From positions 1 through 43,787 of the forward strand of contig SUWS01000020.1 in the NCBI GenBank assembly GCA_015061365.1: a stretch of 43,787 bases of DNA, written 5' to 3'. Shown here one piece after another: positions 1 to 9,615 of this stretch. The notes below the pieces were generated by a model, which searched no databases, had not been told where the DNA came from, and saw only the letters and a list, made by a program, of their open reading frames with translations. The stretch is from Lentimicrobiaceae bacterium. GTDB taxonomy: Bacteria > Bacteroidota > Bacteroidia > Bacteroidales > F082. The position numbers and the translations under genes are program-made. Each line of letters starts with the position of its first letter. Position 1 is the first letter of the stretch.

Positions 1-2242
1 TCAACATATAGACTCCGTTTTCCATTGATGTCATATCCAATACGAATTCATCGGCATCGACATTCTGTTCGAAGACTTTCTGACCTACCATATTATATAA
101 GGTAACATTCATCAATCCTTCTGCTTCGATATTCAGATATTCTCTTGCAGGATTTGGATATACGGCTGCGCCAATATTATTTTCTGCTATCGATGTTACA
201 TTGACCATGACGAAATCTGCTTCACCATCAGCTGTTGCCGCAGGCATCGACTCGCAACTTCCGTTATCGGCTGTAACCTGATAGTAATATGTACCGGCAT
301 CTACAGCATCGAAATATTGTGTTTCTGTTCCTGCCACTGTAGCCACTTTATCATAGTCATCGCCATCGGTGCTTCTGTAGATGATAAACTCTTCAGGTTC
401 GCCTTTCTTCACCCAAGAAATCAAGGTGCCACTCTGTCCGTTCATGAATTTTTCTTCTGCTGTCAAATTTTCAGGAGCCTGGCAGTTTTCGCATGAGTTT
501 TCTCCGTTGAAGATAGTGCCGTTCAAGCCTGTTGATGAACCTGAATAATCGTAGACGACTTCGTTTGACGAGTTCTTTAATTTGATCACTATCGATGTCA
601 ATGGAGCCATTGGTGCTGTCCATTTCACAGAGAACTCGCCTTCAGGAATCTGAATCGGCATACTGATAGGATTTGAGTTTGTTGTAGTAACTTCTTCAAA
701 TACCGAACCTTCTGATGTGAGGAACTGCAATGTAGCTCCGTTCCATCCTTGGAAACTTGTTGTTGTGCTGATGAGTTTCCATTCGCAAGTTGGTCCGTAT
801 ATCAATGCCTCATCTTCGAAACGACCTTTGATGCCATCACATATTGCGTATGCTCTGTAGATATAGCAACCATATTGTGATACTTCGTCTTCGTAAGTAA
901 CGACAGAACCTGGTGTCACATTTGATTCTGAATAAATCTCAACGCCGTCTCTCATGATAACGACTTTTTCTATTGCTGTGAGTTCTGCACCTGATTCTGA
1001 AGTTTCAGGAACTTCTACAGTGATAGTACCTTTTTTAGAATATACGCTATTAGCACGTACTTCCATTTCTGGTTCATCAGGCATCAATTCGTAAGCATAG
1101 TCTGGAATCATATCGAAGATGGCGTTCTGTCCGTCATTGAATTGCATTGATTGTCCCCACACATTTGGATTCAAAGCATCGATGGCGAAGTTGCCGTTAC
1201 CTGCGCCTGTCCATCCCCAGTTGAAGTGGAAATAACGGTTGTCGGTATAGCCGTCACAAACAAAAGCGTGACCGCCACTTGCTACGCTATGACCGGCATA
1301 GAATGCAGGGAAACCTTGATCGAAGTTAGCGATGAGCATATCTTCCCATTCTTTCTTGGTGAATGAATCTCTATATTCCAACTTCATCTTGTCGGTATAT
1401 TTAAAATGAGAATACATTGCTTCAGGAACATCGCTTGAGAATGCGCCGCTACCATCCCAACCATATTGCATATCAATACTTACTCCACAATGGTACATCA
1501 AAATTGCGATTGCATGTTTTTGAGTCTGTGATGAACTGTTATAAAGTTGTATCGGCATGTTTTCCCAATCGTATTCTTCTCCGAAAGTAACTGATTGTTG
1601 CGGGAATCCTTCTGGTATGTACGAGTGTTCACCTACACCAGCATCTGGATAGTTCCAGAATTTCATCACCATAGCCATAGCGTCAGCTGCACATCCTACG
1701 TAAGCGCGACCGCCAGGACCTCCCGGCGCTGTTGGACAATACATATTATATGGACTGTCTTGATTCCATAACAAATTAATCAAAGGGTCGACAGATCTGT
1801 TGAGTGTCTTTTCTGTAACAACACCTTTGCTTCTGACAAGATTCCATTCCTCCATGATTTCCGCTTCGGCTTCCAGATCATTCTCAATAGCGAATGAGAT
1901 AGCCTTTGTATAACGGTCTAAATAATAAGCCATATTTGAAGGGATGTTATTAAAATCCAATGCACCTTCGTCAGAGAAAGCCAAAATCGGTTTCGCTCTG
2001 TCATCTGCCGATACGATGTAGAAGCCTTTGTCGTCTATATTAAAAATGTATAGACTTGCTGTTCCTTTTTCGTCAGTCCATGTGCCAATGTGTTTCGTTG
2101 TCTGGAAATTTCTGAGTGTTTCCATATTTGCTCTAACGAACTTCTCACCTATCGACTGAGCTGTTTTCACGTCGACAGGTCCTGCTGATAATCGTCCTAA
2201 TGAGAATAAAAAGACGAATGTTGTGAGTAATAATCTCTTCAT
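1..2242 (-). CDS. C10 (streptopain-like) cysteine peptidase with T9SS sorting domain, C-terminus cut by window edge
   Basis: Translating from the ATG at 2242 gives 747 codons open to the window edge. A signal peptide (MKRLLLTTFVFLFSLGRLSA) precedes a SpeB-like propeptide (around residues 25-130). The C10 catalytic pair is visible: Cys184 in YVGCAADAMA and His325 in GGHAFVCDGY, followed by the FHFNWGW motif. The C-terminal part holds fibronectin-like stretches and a T9SS type A sorting domain beginning AAVYPNPAREYLNIEAEG and running off the edge at GVYML. The product is expected to be a secreted or surface-anchored endopeptidase. Its start lies 7 bp after the stop of the neighbouring C10 peptidase, so the two look like a tandem duplication transcribed together. 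The family call is firm; the substrate is unknown. Confidence 0.9.
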   Translation of the reverse strand, partial: MKRLLLTTFVFLFSLGRLSAGPVDVKTAQSIGEKFVRANMETLRNFQTTKHIGTWTDEKGTASLYIFNIDDKGFYIVSADDRAKPILAFSDEGALDFNNIPSNMAYYLDRYTKAISFAIENDLEAEAEIMEEWNLVRSKGVVTEKTLNRSVDPLINLLWNQDSPYNMYCPTAPGGPGGRAYVGCAADAMAMVMKFWNYPDAGVGEHSYIPEGFPQQSVTFGEEYDWENMPIQLYNSSSQTQKHAIAILMYHCGVSIDMQYGWDGSGAFSSDVPEAMYSHFKYTDKMKLEYRDSFTKKEWEDMLIANFDQGFPAFYAGHSVASGGHAFVCDGYTDNRYFHFNWGWTGAGNGNFAIDALNPNVWGQSMQFNDGQNAIFDMIPDYAYELMPDEPEMEVRANSVYSKKGTITVEVPETSESGAELTAIEKVVIMRDGVEIYSESNVTPGSVVTYEDEVSQYGCYIYRAYAICDGIKGRFEDEALIYGPTCEWKLISTTTSFQGWNGATLQFLTSEGSVFEEVTTTNSNPISMPIQIPEGEFSVKWTAPMAPLTSIVIKLKNSSNEVVYDYSGSSTGLNGTIFNGENSCENCQAPENLTAEEKFMNGQSGTLISWVKKGEPEEFIIYRSTDGDDYDKVATVAGTETQYFDAVDAGTYYYQVTADNGSCESMPAATADGEADFVMVNVTSIAENNIGAAVYPNPAREYLNIEAEGLMNVTLYNMVGQKVFEQNVDADEFVLDMTSMENGVYML

Positions 2243-2249
2243 TTTTTAA

Positions 2250-4292
2250 TTAATTAGTTAATATTATTTTCTTTGTTATGATTTCATCTTCTGTCTTTAT
2301 CTTGACGAAATAAACTCCGTCATTGTAATTAGACATATCTATTATACACTGATTTTCATCTGTCACAAATATCTCAACTTCCTGACCTACCATATTATAA
2401 ACTCTAACCTCACTGATGTTATGTGCCGAAATATTGATCATTCCATCTGTAGGGTTAGGATAGATTGCGATGTTTTCATTTTTAGATTCTGCCTCTGTAA
2501 TATCGAGAGTACAATCGTTGTTGAATGTCAGGAACACGCCAGCCTGCATCTCGCCTTCCGATTCATAGATAACATTTCCGTCTTTATCTTTTATCACAAA
2601 AGAGATTTCGTCGCAGGTATAATAAGGTTCTGCGTACCAACATTTGTTCCACACGAAAGTGAGGTCGCCGTTGAGTAATGGAACTGAGTCTATTGAAGAA
2701 GCTCCGTCTTCCAAAGCTACTTTCGCGATTCTTTCATCATCTTTGAATATTGAGATGCTTCCGCCTTTCCATCCGTCGCCGCCTTCATCAAAAAGCTCGA
2801 ATGTCAAGTCGCATTTTTGTCCGACCAATATCGTCTCTTCTTTGAACTTACTGTGACCATATTGGTTATTGCACAAAACAGAATAATGATACAATCCCGG
2901 ATTCTCGACATTATCGACGTATGTCATCTCCTGATTAGGTTCAACGTCTGTCAATGTTGCGATAGTGACGAAGTCGCGACGGATGAAGACTGTATCTAAA
3001 GACGTAAGTTCATTACCTTCTTTGTCGGTAGATGGGTTAGTCCAAGAAATTGTGACTTCGTTATGAGTTTCATTTTCCGCAAGCGTCAAGGCTGACACTG
3101 TATCTGGTATGTTATAATAATAGTCTTCTTCTGGATAGAAATTTATGATAGCCATATTCCATTGGTTGAAGGCGTATTTTGTAGTATTAAGAGCGCCGAT
3201 AGCACAGAATGCGTCGTCGCGTCCGCTCCATCCCCAGTTGAAATGGAAGAAGTTGTTTTCGTCGTAGCCGTCACATACGAAAGCATGTCCGCCTAATCCG
3301 GAATCATCAGAACCAGAATAATACATCGGACGCAATTGGTCGAGTTCCATTTTAAGAGCTTCCGCCCACTCGTCATTATTGTAATACCACATATCCAACA
3401 TGTCAGGATTGTTATATCCGAAATAAGTCGATACTGCATACGGCACATCTTCAGAATATGCGCCGCTGCCTTCAGGGCTATACATCATATCGACAGATAT
3501 TCCGCAATGCCATTGCAAAAGCGCTATGTTATATATTTCTTCTTCGGTGCTCAACGAGTCCAAATCATCAGGCATCATATCGAAGTTATAGAATGTCTCG
3601 CCGAAGTTAGCGGTCTGCTCGTCATACATATAAGTCTGATCGTAACTCCAGTTGAAAGGTACATAACTATGGCTGCCGCTTCCTGTCGTAGGATAGCCCC
3701 AATAGTTCATCACTTGCGCCATCGCCGTCGCGACACAACCTGCGTAGACGTGATCGCCGTGACCTGCGGTATCTTCCGGACATAATGAGTTATAAGGATA
3801 ATTCTGATTCCATGTTGTAGTCAACAAAGGACCTACGCCAGCGTTTCTGTTCTCAGTGATACGTCCGCTGCTTTCCACCATAGCCCATTCTTGTTTGATG
3901 TCGGATGTCACAGCAATATTATTTTCTCTCACAAAATCAATTTCATCAATATAAGAAGAAAGCGTAAAGTCAAAGCCAGGAGCCATTTTCTCCACATCGA
4001 AAGATCCCGAGGTAGAATAAGCCAAAACAGGTTTCACCTTCTCTTCGGCTGACACGACCACAAAACCTCCGCCATCGATGTTAAAGACGAATAACGAAGA
4101 TTCTTCATCGCTCGATTTGAAAGTATGAGAAAGCGTCGATGAGACGACATTCCTCTCCAAACCGACGGAAGTGCTTTCTTTCATAAACATCTCCCCTATT
4201 CTCTTAGCTCGTTCCACACTCACACCTTGTGCGTAAACATTTGTAACAAGAGATATTACAAACAACAATGTTAATATGTAATCCTTTTTCAT
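2250..4292 (-). CDS. C10 (streptopain-like) cysteine peptidase with T9SS sorting domain
   Basis: The 680-residue product has a signal peptide ending near NVYAQ (residues 1-22), a SpeB-type propeptide (about 23-150), and the C10 catalytic domain (about 155-390) with Cys186 in VYAGCVATAM, His336 in GLGGHAFVCDGY and the conserved FHFNWGWSG. After it come a beta-sandwich region and a CUB-like or pre-C-terminal stretch, then a T9SS type A sorting domain from about residue 600 (IAIYPNPTDGMINIS to KKIILTN). It should be exported by Sec, carried through the outer membrane by T9SS and matured by propeptide removal. It is paralogous to the next gene downstream, which starts 7 bp after its stop. A near-consensus -7 box (TATCTTTA, 4311-4318) lies 18 bp upstream. 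Confidence 0.92.
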   Translation of the reverse strand: MKKDYILTLLFVISLVTNVYAQGVSVERAKRIGEMFMKESTSVGLERNVVSSTLSHTFKSSDEESSLFVFNIDGGGFVVVSAEEKVKPVLAYSTSGSFDVEKMAPGFDFTLSSYIDEIDFVRENNIAVTSDIKQEWAMVESSGRITENRNAGVGPLLTTTWNQNYPYNSLCPEDTAGHGDHVYAGCVATAMAQVMNYWGYPTTGSGSHSYVPFNWSYDQTYMYDEQTANFGETFYNFDMMPDDLDSLSTEEEIYNIALLQWHCGISVDMMYSPEGSGAYSEDVPYAVSTYFGYNNPDMLDMWYYNNDEWAEALKMELDQLRPMYYSGSDDSGLGGHAFVCDGYDENNFFHFNWGWSGRDDAFCAIGALNTTKYAFNQWNMAIINFYPEEDYYYNIPDTVSALTLAENETHNEVTISWTNPSTDKEGNELTSLDTVFIRRDFVTIATLTDVEPNQEMTYVDNVENPGLYHYSVLCNNQYGHSKFKEETILVGQKCDLTFELFDEGGDGWKGGSISIFKDDERIAKVALEDGASSIDSVPLLNGDLTFVWNKCWYAEPYYTCDEISFVIKDKDGNVIYESEGEMQAGVFLTFNNDCTLDITEAESKNENIAIYPNPTDGMINISAHNISEVRVYNMVGQEVEIFVTDENQCIIDMSNYNDGVYFVKIKTEDEIITKKIILTN

Positions 4293-4310
4293 AACAAAAA
4301 AAATTTTCCG

Positions 4311-4318
4311 TAAAGATA
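4311..4318 (-). promoter_or_regulatory. Possible Bacteroidota -7 box for the C10 peptidase pair
   Basis: Read on the minus strand this is TATCTTTA, one base from TAnnTTTG, and it lies 18 bp upstream of the start codon at 4292. No convincing -33 element was found, so the call is tentative. Confidence 0.35.
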
Positions 4319-4423
4319 AGATTTTTTTAAACTTGATAATCTGAAATTATGAGAATCTGAGATTTTTTTGCTGTAGAAATTTCACTAAAGATATATCACG
4401 TCTCAAAAACAATTTTCAACAAT

Positions 4424-4455
4424 AAAAAAAGAGTTCCCAATTTTCTTGAGAACTC
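4424..4455 (-). terminator. Rho-independent terminator after secDF
   Basis: On the minus strand GAGTTCTC and GGGAACTC form an 8-bp stem with one T:G wobble around a 9-nt loop, followed directly by seven T. It begins 35 bp after the secDF stop. Confidence 0.75.
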
Positions 4456-4489
4456 TCTTAACTTTTAGTCTTTCGACTTTAGCCTTTTA

Positions 4490-7400
4490 TTATTTTCTTT
4501 TCTTGTCAGCTACTTGTTCTAATTGTTCGTCGTATTGTTTGCCTTTGAATAAAGCGTATGCCAAAGGTGATGCGATGAACAATGATGAGAATGTACCAGC
4601 TATCATACCGACTAACAATGCGAATACGAAGCCGCGGATTGTCTCACCACCGAAGATGAAGATTGCTAACAATACAACGATTGTTGTACCTGATGTATTG
4701 ATTGTACGTAACAATGTGCTGTTGTTTGCGCTGTTGAAACGTTCTTTCCAGCCTTTCTTAGGGAAGAGGTTAACGTTTTCACGTACACGGTCGAAGATAA
4801 CCACTGTGTTATTGATAGAATAACCGATGATGGTCAAAACAGCAGCGATGAATGATTGGTTAACTTCCATTGTGAATGGTAAGATATTGTTGAACAATGA
4901 ATACATACCGATAACTAACAATGTGTCGTGAGCCAAACATACGATGCTTGATACACCATATTGCCATCTTCTGAAACGGATAGCGATGTAAACGAACATA
5001 ACGACGAGTGAAATGATGACAGCGATGAATGCCTTACGTGTCACGTCGTCAGCTACTGTAGCACCAACTTTTTGTGAGCTCAAGATACCGAGCAACACGT
5101 TACTCTTGTCGGAATCTGTAGTGAATTGTTCGTATGTCATTTCTGTGTTATAGAGACCTTTAAGAGCATCATAGATAAGACCTTGGATTTCTTGGTCGAC
5201 TTCTGGATGGTTGTCGTTGATCTTATAGTCTGTTGTTATCTTAACTTGACGGCTTGGTCCGTATGTCTTTACTTCAGGAACGTTTTCAAATTCTTCAACT
5301 TCAGCCAAAGCGTTACGTACTTCATTAACTGTTACGTCTTTATCGAAACGTACTACATAGTTACGTCCACCTTTGAAGTCGATACCGAGGTTCAAACCGC
5401 GAACTGCCAAAGAACCTACGCTGATTACGATGAATACGCCAGCGATGATAGCTGCTGTCTTACCGAATTTGATAAAGTCGAATGAAGTGTTCTTTAAGAA
5501 GTTACGTGTTGCGTTATTTGAGAAGTTGATGTTCTTGTCTTTCTTCAACCAGCCTTCGAATACCAAACGTGTGATGAACAATGATGTGAACAATGATGTT
5601 GCGATACCGATCATCAATGTTGTTGCGAAACCTTGGACAGGACCTGTACCGAATTGGAACAATACGAAAGCTGTCAAGAATGTTGTGATGTTACCGTCGA
5701 GGATAGCTGAATAAGCTGCTTTATAACCGTCGGCGATAGCTGTTCTTAAGCCTTTACCTGCGCGTAACTCTTCTTTGATACGTTCGAAGATGATGACGTT
5801 GGAGTCAACAGCCATACCGAGAGTAAGGACGATACCGGCGATACCAGGCAATGTCAATACTGTGCCGAATGATGCCAACACGCCGAACATGAAGAATATG
5901 TTGACTAACAAAGCTGTGTCAGCTGCGAAACCTGCCTTGCTGTAGAAGAACAACATATAGATGAGGACGAGGACGAAAGCGATGATGAATGACCAGAGAC
6001 CTGAGTTGATAGCTTCCTGACCTAATGATGGACCTACGACGTTTTCTTCGAGGATTCTTGCTGGAGCAGGTAATTTACCAGCTTTCAAGATGTTTGCCAA
6101 GTCTTGTGCTTCTTCAACTGTCATGTCACCGCCAGAGATTGATGAGCGACCGCTTGGGATTTCGTCGTTAACTACAGGATATGAATATACGTAGTCGTCG
6201 AGAACGATAGCTACTTGTCTGCCGATGTTTTCACCTGTGAGGCGTTTCCATGCTTTAGCGCCTTCGCTGTTCATTTGGATTGTAACTTCAACGCGACCGT
6301 TTTGGTCATAGTCTTGACGAGCGTCAACGATGACTTCACCGCCGAGAGCAGCAGTGTTTTCGCGTGATGTCTTTAATGCTACTAAGTCGATGTATTCTGC
6401 GCCTGTTGTAGCGTCGACGTTAGGTTTTACGCACCATGCGAACTTGACGTTACGTGGGAATACGTTCTTGACTTGCTTGAGCATTCTGTTGATGTTAGCT
6501 GTATCTTTTACCAAAGCCATACCTACGCGTGCTGTCTGTGCAGGATATGTCTGACCCATTTCATTTTGGAAGTAAGAAGGTGTAAGATAGTTGTATATAG
6601 GGAAGTTGCTTCTCATTTCTTCCAATGCTTCTTCTTGAGCTTTCAATGAATCGTTAGCCAAGAGAGCTGGTTCGTCGTCAGATTTTGTTTCTTCCTTTTT
6701 ATCTTCTGTCAAGCCTTCGTTTGCCTTGTTGATTTCAGCGAGACGGGCGTTAGCTTCATCGAAATATGTGTAGAGTTCTGTGAAGTTGTATGTCTCCCAG
6801 AATTCCAATTGTGCTGTACCTTGTAAAAGTTTACGTACGCGTTTAGGATCTTTGATACCTGGAAGCTCAACGAGGATACGACCTGAGTTTTCTAATTTCT
6901 GGATGTTTGGTTGAGCGACACCGAAACGGTCGATACGTGTTCTTAAGATCTGGTATGAACGGTCGATAGCGCTGTTTGTTTCTTCTTTGATAACGTCTAA
7001 TACTTCAGCGTTTGTTGAGTTGACTGTTATGCCTTTGTCTTTGAATTCGAACAAGAAGATAGGAGCCAATTTGGCGTTAGGATCTAATTGTTGGAAAGCG
7101 TCGCCGAACAAGTCGACATAATCTCTTTGTGAGTTGAGATGTTGTTCGTTAGCTATTCTTAAAGCTTCGACGAATGTTGGGTCTGTGCTGTGACCTGAGA
7201 GGACGTTGATGATGTCTGGAACTGAGACTTCCATCATGACGTTCATACCGCCTTTGAGGTCGAGACCTAAGTTAATTTCCATTTCTTTTGCTTGACGATA
7301 AGTTTGTCCGAAGATTGGATAAACTTTCACGGTGCTCATTGAGTCTAAGTAATAGGTTTCTCTTGCACCTTGAATCGAATCTAATAAGTAATCGTAAGCG

Positions 7401-7570
7401 TTTTGATCACCTTTGGCAAGGACTTCTGCCATTTTCACTGCCTCTGTACTTGTAGCATATTCGGCTGCTTTTTTCTCGACGCGTCTTGTCACGTATGAGA
7501 ATGACAATTGATACAATGAGAATACCGCCAAAACTACTGCTAAAAGTTTGATAACTCCTTTGTTTTGCAT
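4490..7570 (-). CDS. secDF: Fused protein translocase subunit SecDF
   Basis: This is the inner-membrane RND-type motor that uses the proton gradient to pull Sec substrates into the periplasm. The 1026-residue length is normal for the Bacteroidota fusion, which has a long insertion in the P1 region. The SecD half starts with one membrane segment (residues 7-26) and the hallmark GLDLKGGMNV. It contains the P1 periplasmic region and a membrane block with GMAVDSNVIIFERIKEEL. The SecF half follows a short linker with its own GIDFKGGRNY and a second block with GYSINNTVVIFDRVREN. It is flanked by a consensus promoter upstream and a terminator downstream, so it is probably monocistronic. In this organism it also feeds T9SS substrates, several of which are encoded in the window. 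Confidence 0.97.
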   Translation of the reverse strand: MQNKGVIKLLAVVLAVFSLYQLSFSYVTRRVEKKAAEYATSTEAVKMAEVLAKGDQNAYDYLLDSIQGARETYYLDSMSTVKVYPIFGQTYRQAKEMEINLGLDLKGGMNVMMEVSVPDIINVLSGHSTDPTFVEALRIANEQHLNSQRDYVDLFGDAFQQLDPNAKLAPIFLFEFKDKGITVNSTNAEVLDVIKEETNSAIDRSYQILRTRIDRFGVAQPNIQKLENSGRILVELPGIKDPKRVRKLLQGTAQLEFWETYNFTELYTYFDEANARLAEINKANEGLTEDKKEETKSDDEPALLANDSLKAQEEALEEMRSNFPIYNYLTPSYFQNEMGQTYPAQTARVGMALVKDTANINRMLKQVKNVFPRNVKFAWCVKPNVDATTGAEYIDLVALKTSRENTAALGGEVIVDARQDYDQNGRVEVTIQMNSEGAKAWKRLTGENIGRQVAIVLDDYVYSYPVVNDEIPSGRSSISGGDMTVEEAQDLANILKAGKLPAPARILEENVVGPSLGQEAINSGLWSFIIAFVLVLIYMLFFYSKAGFAADTALLVNIFFMFGVLASFGTVLTLPGIAGIVLTLGMAVDSNVIIFERIKEELRAGKGLRTAIADGYKAAYSAILDGNITTFLTAFVLFQFGTGPVQGFATTLMIGIATSLFTSLFITRLVFEGWLKKDKNINFSNNATRNFLKNTSFDFIKFGKTAAIIAGVFIVISVGSLAVRGLNLGIDFKGGRNYVVRFDKDVTVNEVRNALAEVEEFENVPEVKTYGPSRQVKITTDYKINDNHPEVDQEIQGLIYDALKGLYNTEMTYEQFTTDSDKSNVLLGILSSQKVGATVADDVTRKAFIAVIISLVVMFVYIAIRFRRWQYGVSSIVCLAHDTLLVIGMYSLFNNILPFTMEVNQSFIAAVLTIIGYSINNTVVIFDRVRENVNLFPKKGWKERFNSANNSTLLRTINTSGTTIVVLLAIFIFGGETIRGFVFALLVGMIAGTFSSLFIASPLAYALFKGKQYDEQLEQVADKKRK

Positions 7571-7635
7571 TGTAAATCTATTTTTTATAATTATTTAATT
7601 TTTAATTCTTTTGTTAGAACACATTTTTTGGGGTG

Positions 7636-7643
7636 CAAAAATA
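7636..7643 (-). promoter_or_regulatory. Bacteroidota promoter of secDF (-7 box)
   Basis: The minus strand reads TATTTTTG, a perfect TAnnTTTG match, with a TTG about 20 bp further upstream in the -33 position. The leader to the secDF ATG is roughly 60 nt. Confidence 0.75.
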
Positions 7644-8027
7644 CGATTTTTTTATTTCAGATACAAGTGTTTTTTATATAAAAACTGAAAATCTGAAAAC
7701 TTGAAAATCTGAGAAAGGATGTGAGCAGCGAGCCATGAGCAATGAGCAGAAATCTCAAAATGCTCAAAGCTCGCAACTCGAAGCTCAAAGCACCTCTCAA
7801 GTTTTCAGTTTCTCAGTTTCTAAAAAAACTCGCTGCTCAAAGTTCTTCTCAGATATCTTCTGTACCAATCAGTGAAATCTGCGGTTTCTTTTTCTTTCCC
7901 ACAAATTTCACTGATGTTCACTGATTTCTAAGTTTCTATGATTCTAAAAAACCGTTGACCGATGACGAATTCTAAAATTCCAAAATTCCAGAGTTCCAAA
8001 ATTCTAAAATTCTAGAATTCTAAAGTT
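7644..8027. repeat. Gene-free region made of dispersed short repeats
   Basis: Between the secDF promoter and the next stop codon there is no credible gene. 7681-7717 holds octamers of the ATCTGAAA type. 7725-7830 holds degenerate GCTCAAAG/GAGCAATGAG runs. 7862-7930 contains two facing copies of a CACTGAT phrase (ATCAGTGAAATCTGCGG and TTTCACTGATGTTCACTGAT). 7968-8030 is an octamer array of the TTCTAAAA/TTCCAAAA type that reaches the stop of the gene at 8028. Confidence 0.7.
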
Positions 8028-8342
8028 CTATTTAATCCACTTTCCTTCTTCAACTGTTAATTGTTCATTGTTAATAACAACTCCGCTGATTCTTAAAATT
8101 GACTTGGGATTATTCTTGGCATTAGATTTTACAACGATTACTTTTGTGAAATCTCCAACAATGTTTGTGTTTATTTTTTCTACATTAGAAGAAGTAATAT
8201 TGGACCGGCCATTGTATCTTATAGTATTTATTGCCGCAGTTACAGCTTGTTCCTGCGTAACCTGATATTGCGCATTCACTATGCCACTTATTATCAGTAG
8301 ACAAAATATTATCAGATTATTTTCATAAAGCTTTCCTTTCAT
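8028..8342 (-). CDS. Short secreted protein with a repeat-derived C-terminus, probably truncated
   Basis: The 104-residue product has a signal peptide ending IVNAQ (about residue 25) and a small alpha/beta stretch (QVTQEQAVTAAINTIRYNG and onward) of the kind found at the N-terminus of longer secreted Bacteroidota proteins. The last 14 residues, NNEQLTVEEGKWIK, are identical to the end of the unrelated T9SS protein ending at 25908, and the DNA after both stops is the same octamer repeat. I infer that the original 3' part was lost and that a dispersed repeat now supplies the tail and stop codon. The start at 8342 overlaps the end of the upstream barrel gene by 20 bp, which suggests co-translation. 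The function is unknown. Confidence 0.55.
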   Translation of the reverse strand: MKGKLYENNLIIFCLLIISGIVNAQYQVTQEQAVTAAINTIRYNGRSNITSSNVEKINTNIVGDFTKVIVVKSNAKNNPKSILRISGVVINNEQLTVEEGKWIK

Positions 8343-9135
8343 ATCTTAAAGTCAGACCCACACTATGATTTTTAGTTCCTCTCACATAAATACCACGCAA
8401 ATCTGTATATTCAGCTGGGGCAAGACCAAGACTTCCGCTCAACATCAATGACAATCTGTTTTTTGAAGTGGATATGATTTTGTATCCAATTCCGTATTCC
8501 AAACCATAATCAATATCTGCGTCGACGAGTTCACCTTCCTTGTCAAAATCGTATGAATAGCCAATAAGATCATCGTTAAGATAAAATTCGGTATGAGTAT
8601 AGTCTTTAACCTGATAAGCCAAATAAGCACCTGCATTCAGGAAAAATCTCTTAAATTGCCATTCAAAGCAAAGAGGAATTGCAAGATAATGATAATCGAA
8701 ATAAATGTCAGCATCAATGTCATACACAGCAATTGGAGTATCAACGTATCCTTGAGATAATAAACCGTCATAGCCATATCCGCTAAATATCTCATATCTA
8801 TTAATTTTTCCTCGAGCTCCTTTTTGTTCATAATTAAAGTTCAGTATCACAGAATAACGTTCGTTAAAACAATAACGCAATCCAAGTCCTAATTTTGCTC
8901 CCGCCTTGAATCTATTTCCAGGGGCAAATACAACCACAGGTTGTAAGGGATTTGTTTCGTATGCCCATAGCACGTATTCATCGTATTCTTTATTATAATT
9001 ATGACCTCTATCCGAATAAACGTTTGAAAACATAAGACCGCCTTGTGCCGAGACCCACAATTTGCCATTATCATTCTGTGCAAAAGAAATCATTGATAAA
9101 GCGCATAGGATAAATAATACAAATATTCTTTTCAT
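8323..9135 (-). CDS. Outer membrane beta-barrel protein (porin-like family)
   Basis: A signal peptide ends MISFAQ (about residue 20). The 270-residue mature chain has alternating aromatic and polar strands (GLRYCFNERYSVILNFNYEQ, YHYLAIPLCFEWQFKRFFLN) and ends in a strand, VGLTLRYERKAL, as expected of an 8-stranded outer-membrane barrel. The substrate is unknown. The ATG at 9135 is preceded by GGGAAGGAG, an unusually good Shine-Dalgarno-like sequence for this phylum, 10 bp away. Upstream, around 9376-9384, the minus strand reads AAACTTTG with TTTG about 20 bp further back, a possible promoter that would give a 240-nt leader. Confidence 0.75.
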   Translation of the reverse strand: MKRIFVLFILCALSMISFAQNDNGKLWVSAQGGLMFSNVYSDRGHNYNKEYDEYVLWAYETNPLQPVVVFAPGNRFKAGAKLGLGLRYCFNERYSVILNFNYEQKGARGKINRYEIFSGYGYDGLLSQGYVDTPIAVYDIDADIYFDYHYLAIPLCFEWQFKRFFLNAGAYLAYQVKDYTHTEFYLNDDLIGYSYDFDKEGELVDADIDYGLEYGIGYKIISTSKNRLSLMLSGSLGLAPAEYTDLRGIYVRGTKNHSVGLTLRYERKAL

Positions 9136-9138
9136 AAC

Positions 9139-9356
9139 TTACTCCTTCCCGTTATTAAGTTCTTCTATCTTCTGGCGGGTTCTATTTATTATTAATTTTC
9201 CTACATCAATGGGCAGAACCCATTTTCCCACGTCAGTAGTTTGGTATATTTCTTAAAAAACGTTCCCGATAAATGTCATTTACCGAGACACACGTTCTAT
9301 GAACTTGTTTTTGCCTAATATTTGTATGTTATTTTCCATATTGTTTCCTTGCATTT
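9139..9356 (-). pseudogene. Possible decayed small gene in the leader of the barrel gene
   Basis: On the minus strand a short reading frame starts near 9356 (MQGNNMENNIQILGKNKF, then ERVSR and a stop). A second frame ending at 9139 reads WVLPIDVGKLIINRTRQKIE then ELNNGKE and a stop 3 bp before the barrel start codon. Neither is interrupted by the local tandem repeats, and the second reads like real protein. They could be the two ends of one frameshifted small gene or a leader peptide. I do not recognise a family, and this may be chance. Confidence 0.25.
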
Positions 9357-9384
9357 TCCGTCCTGCAAAGTTTATAATTTTATT

Positions 9385-9560
9385 TCAAAAATCCAAACTT
9401 TTTTAAATATTTTTTAAAATAAATCGGGGGGGGTAAATCTTTGATTATTAAGCAATTGAATTTTTAAACTAAGGCTTTTGAACTAAAGTTCAAAGTTTAT
9501 AGTTCATAGTTTAAAGTTCAAAGTTCAAGGTTCAAAGCTTTTTTCAGTTTCAAAAAAAAA
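9385..9560. repeat. Gene-free AT-rich stretch with heptamer array
   Basis: A G-run (GGGGGGG near 9426) is followed at 9481-9538 by heptamers of the GTTCAAA/GTTTATA type, which are the reverse complement of the CTTTGAA family seen at 19476. No gene was seen. Confidence 0.6.
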
Positions 9561-9615
9561 GACGTATCAATCACATTATAGTTTATTTTCAATGGTGTGA
9601 TTGACGCGTCTCTAC
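9561..9615. repeat. GTAGAGACG hairpin, copy 1
   Basis: Arms GACGTATCAATCACA and TGTGATTGACGCGTC match at 13 of 15 positions around a roughly 20-nt loop. On the minus strand the order is ABC permease stop, heptamer arrays (9616-9779), GTAGAGACG, hairpin. This is the same order and orientation as the other four copies (31773, 34431, 38255, 39518). Confidence 0.8.

Noticed and set aside
3336..3785. 149-codon plus-strand frame (and similar long frames opposite secDF, dnaJ, pnp and the ABC permease)
   Set aside because: They lie antisense to confidently assigned genes, show no recognisable domains or promoters, and have Cys/His/Arg-rich compositions typical of shadow frames.
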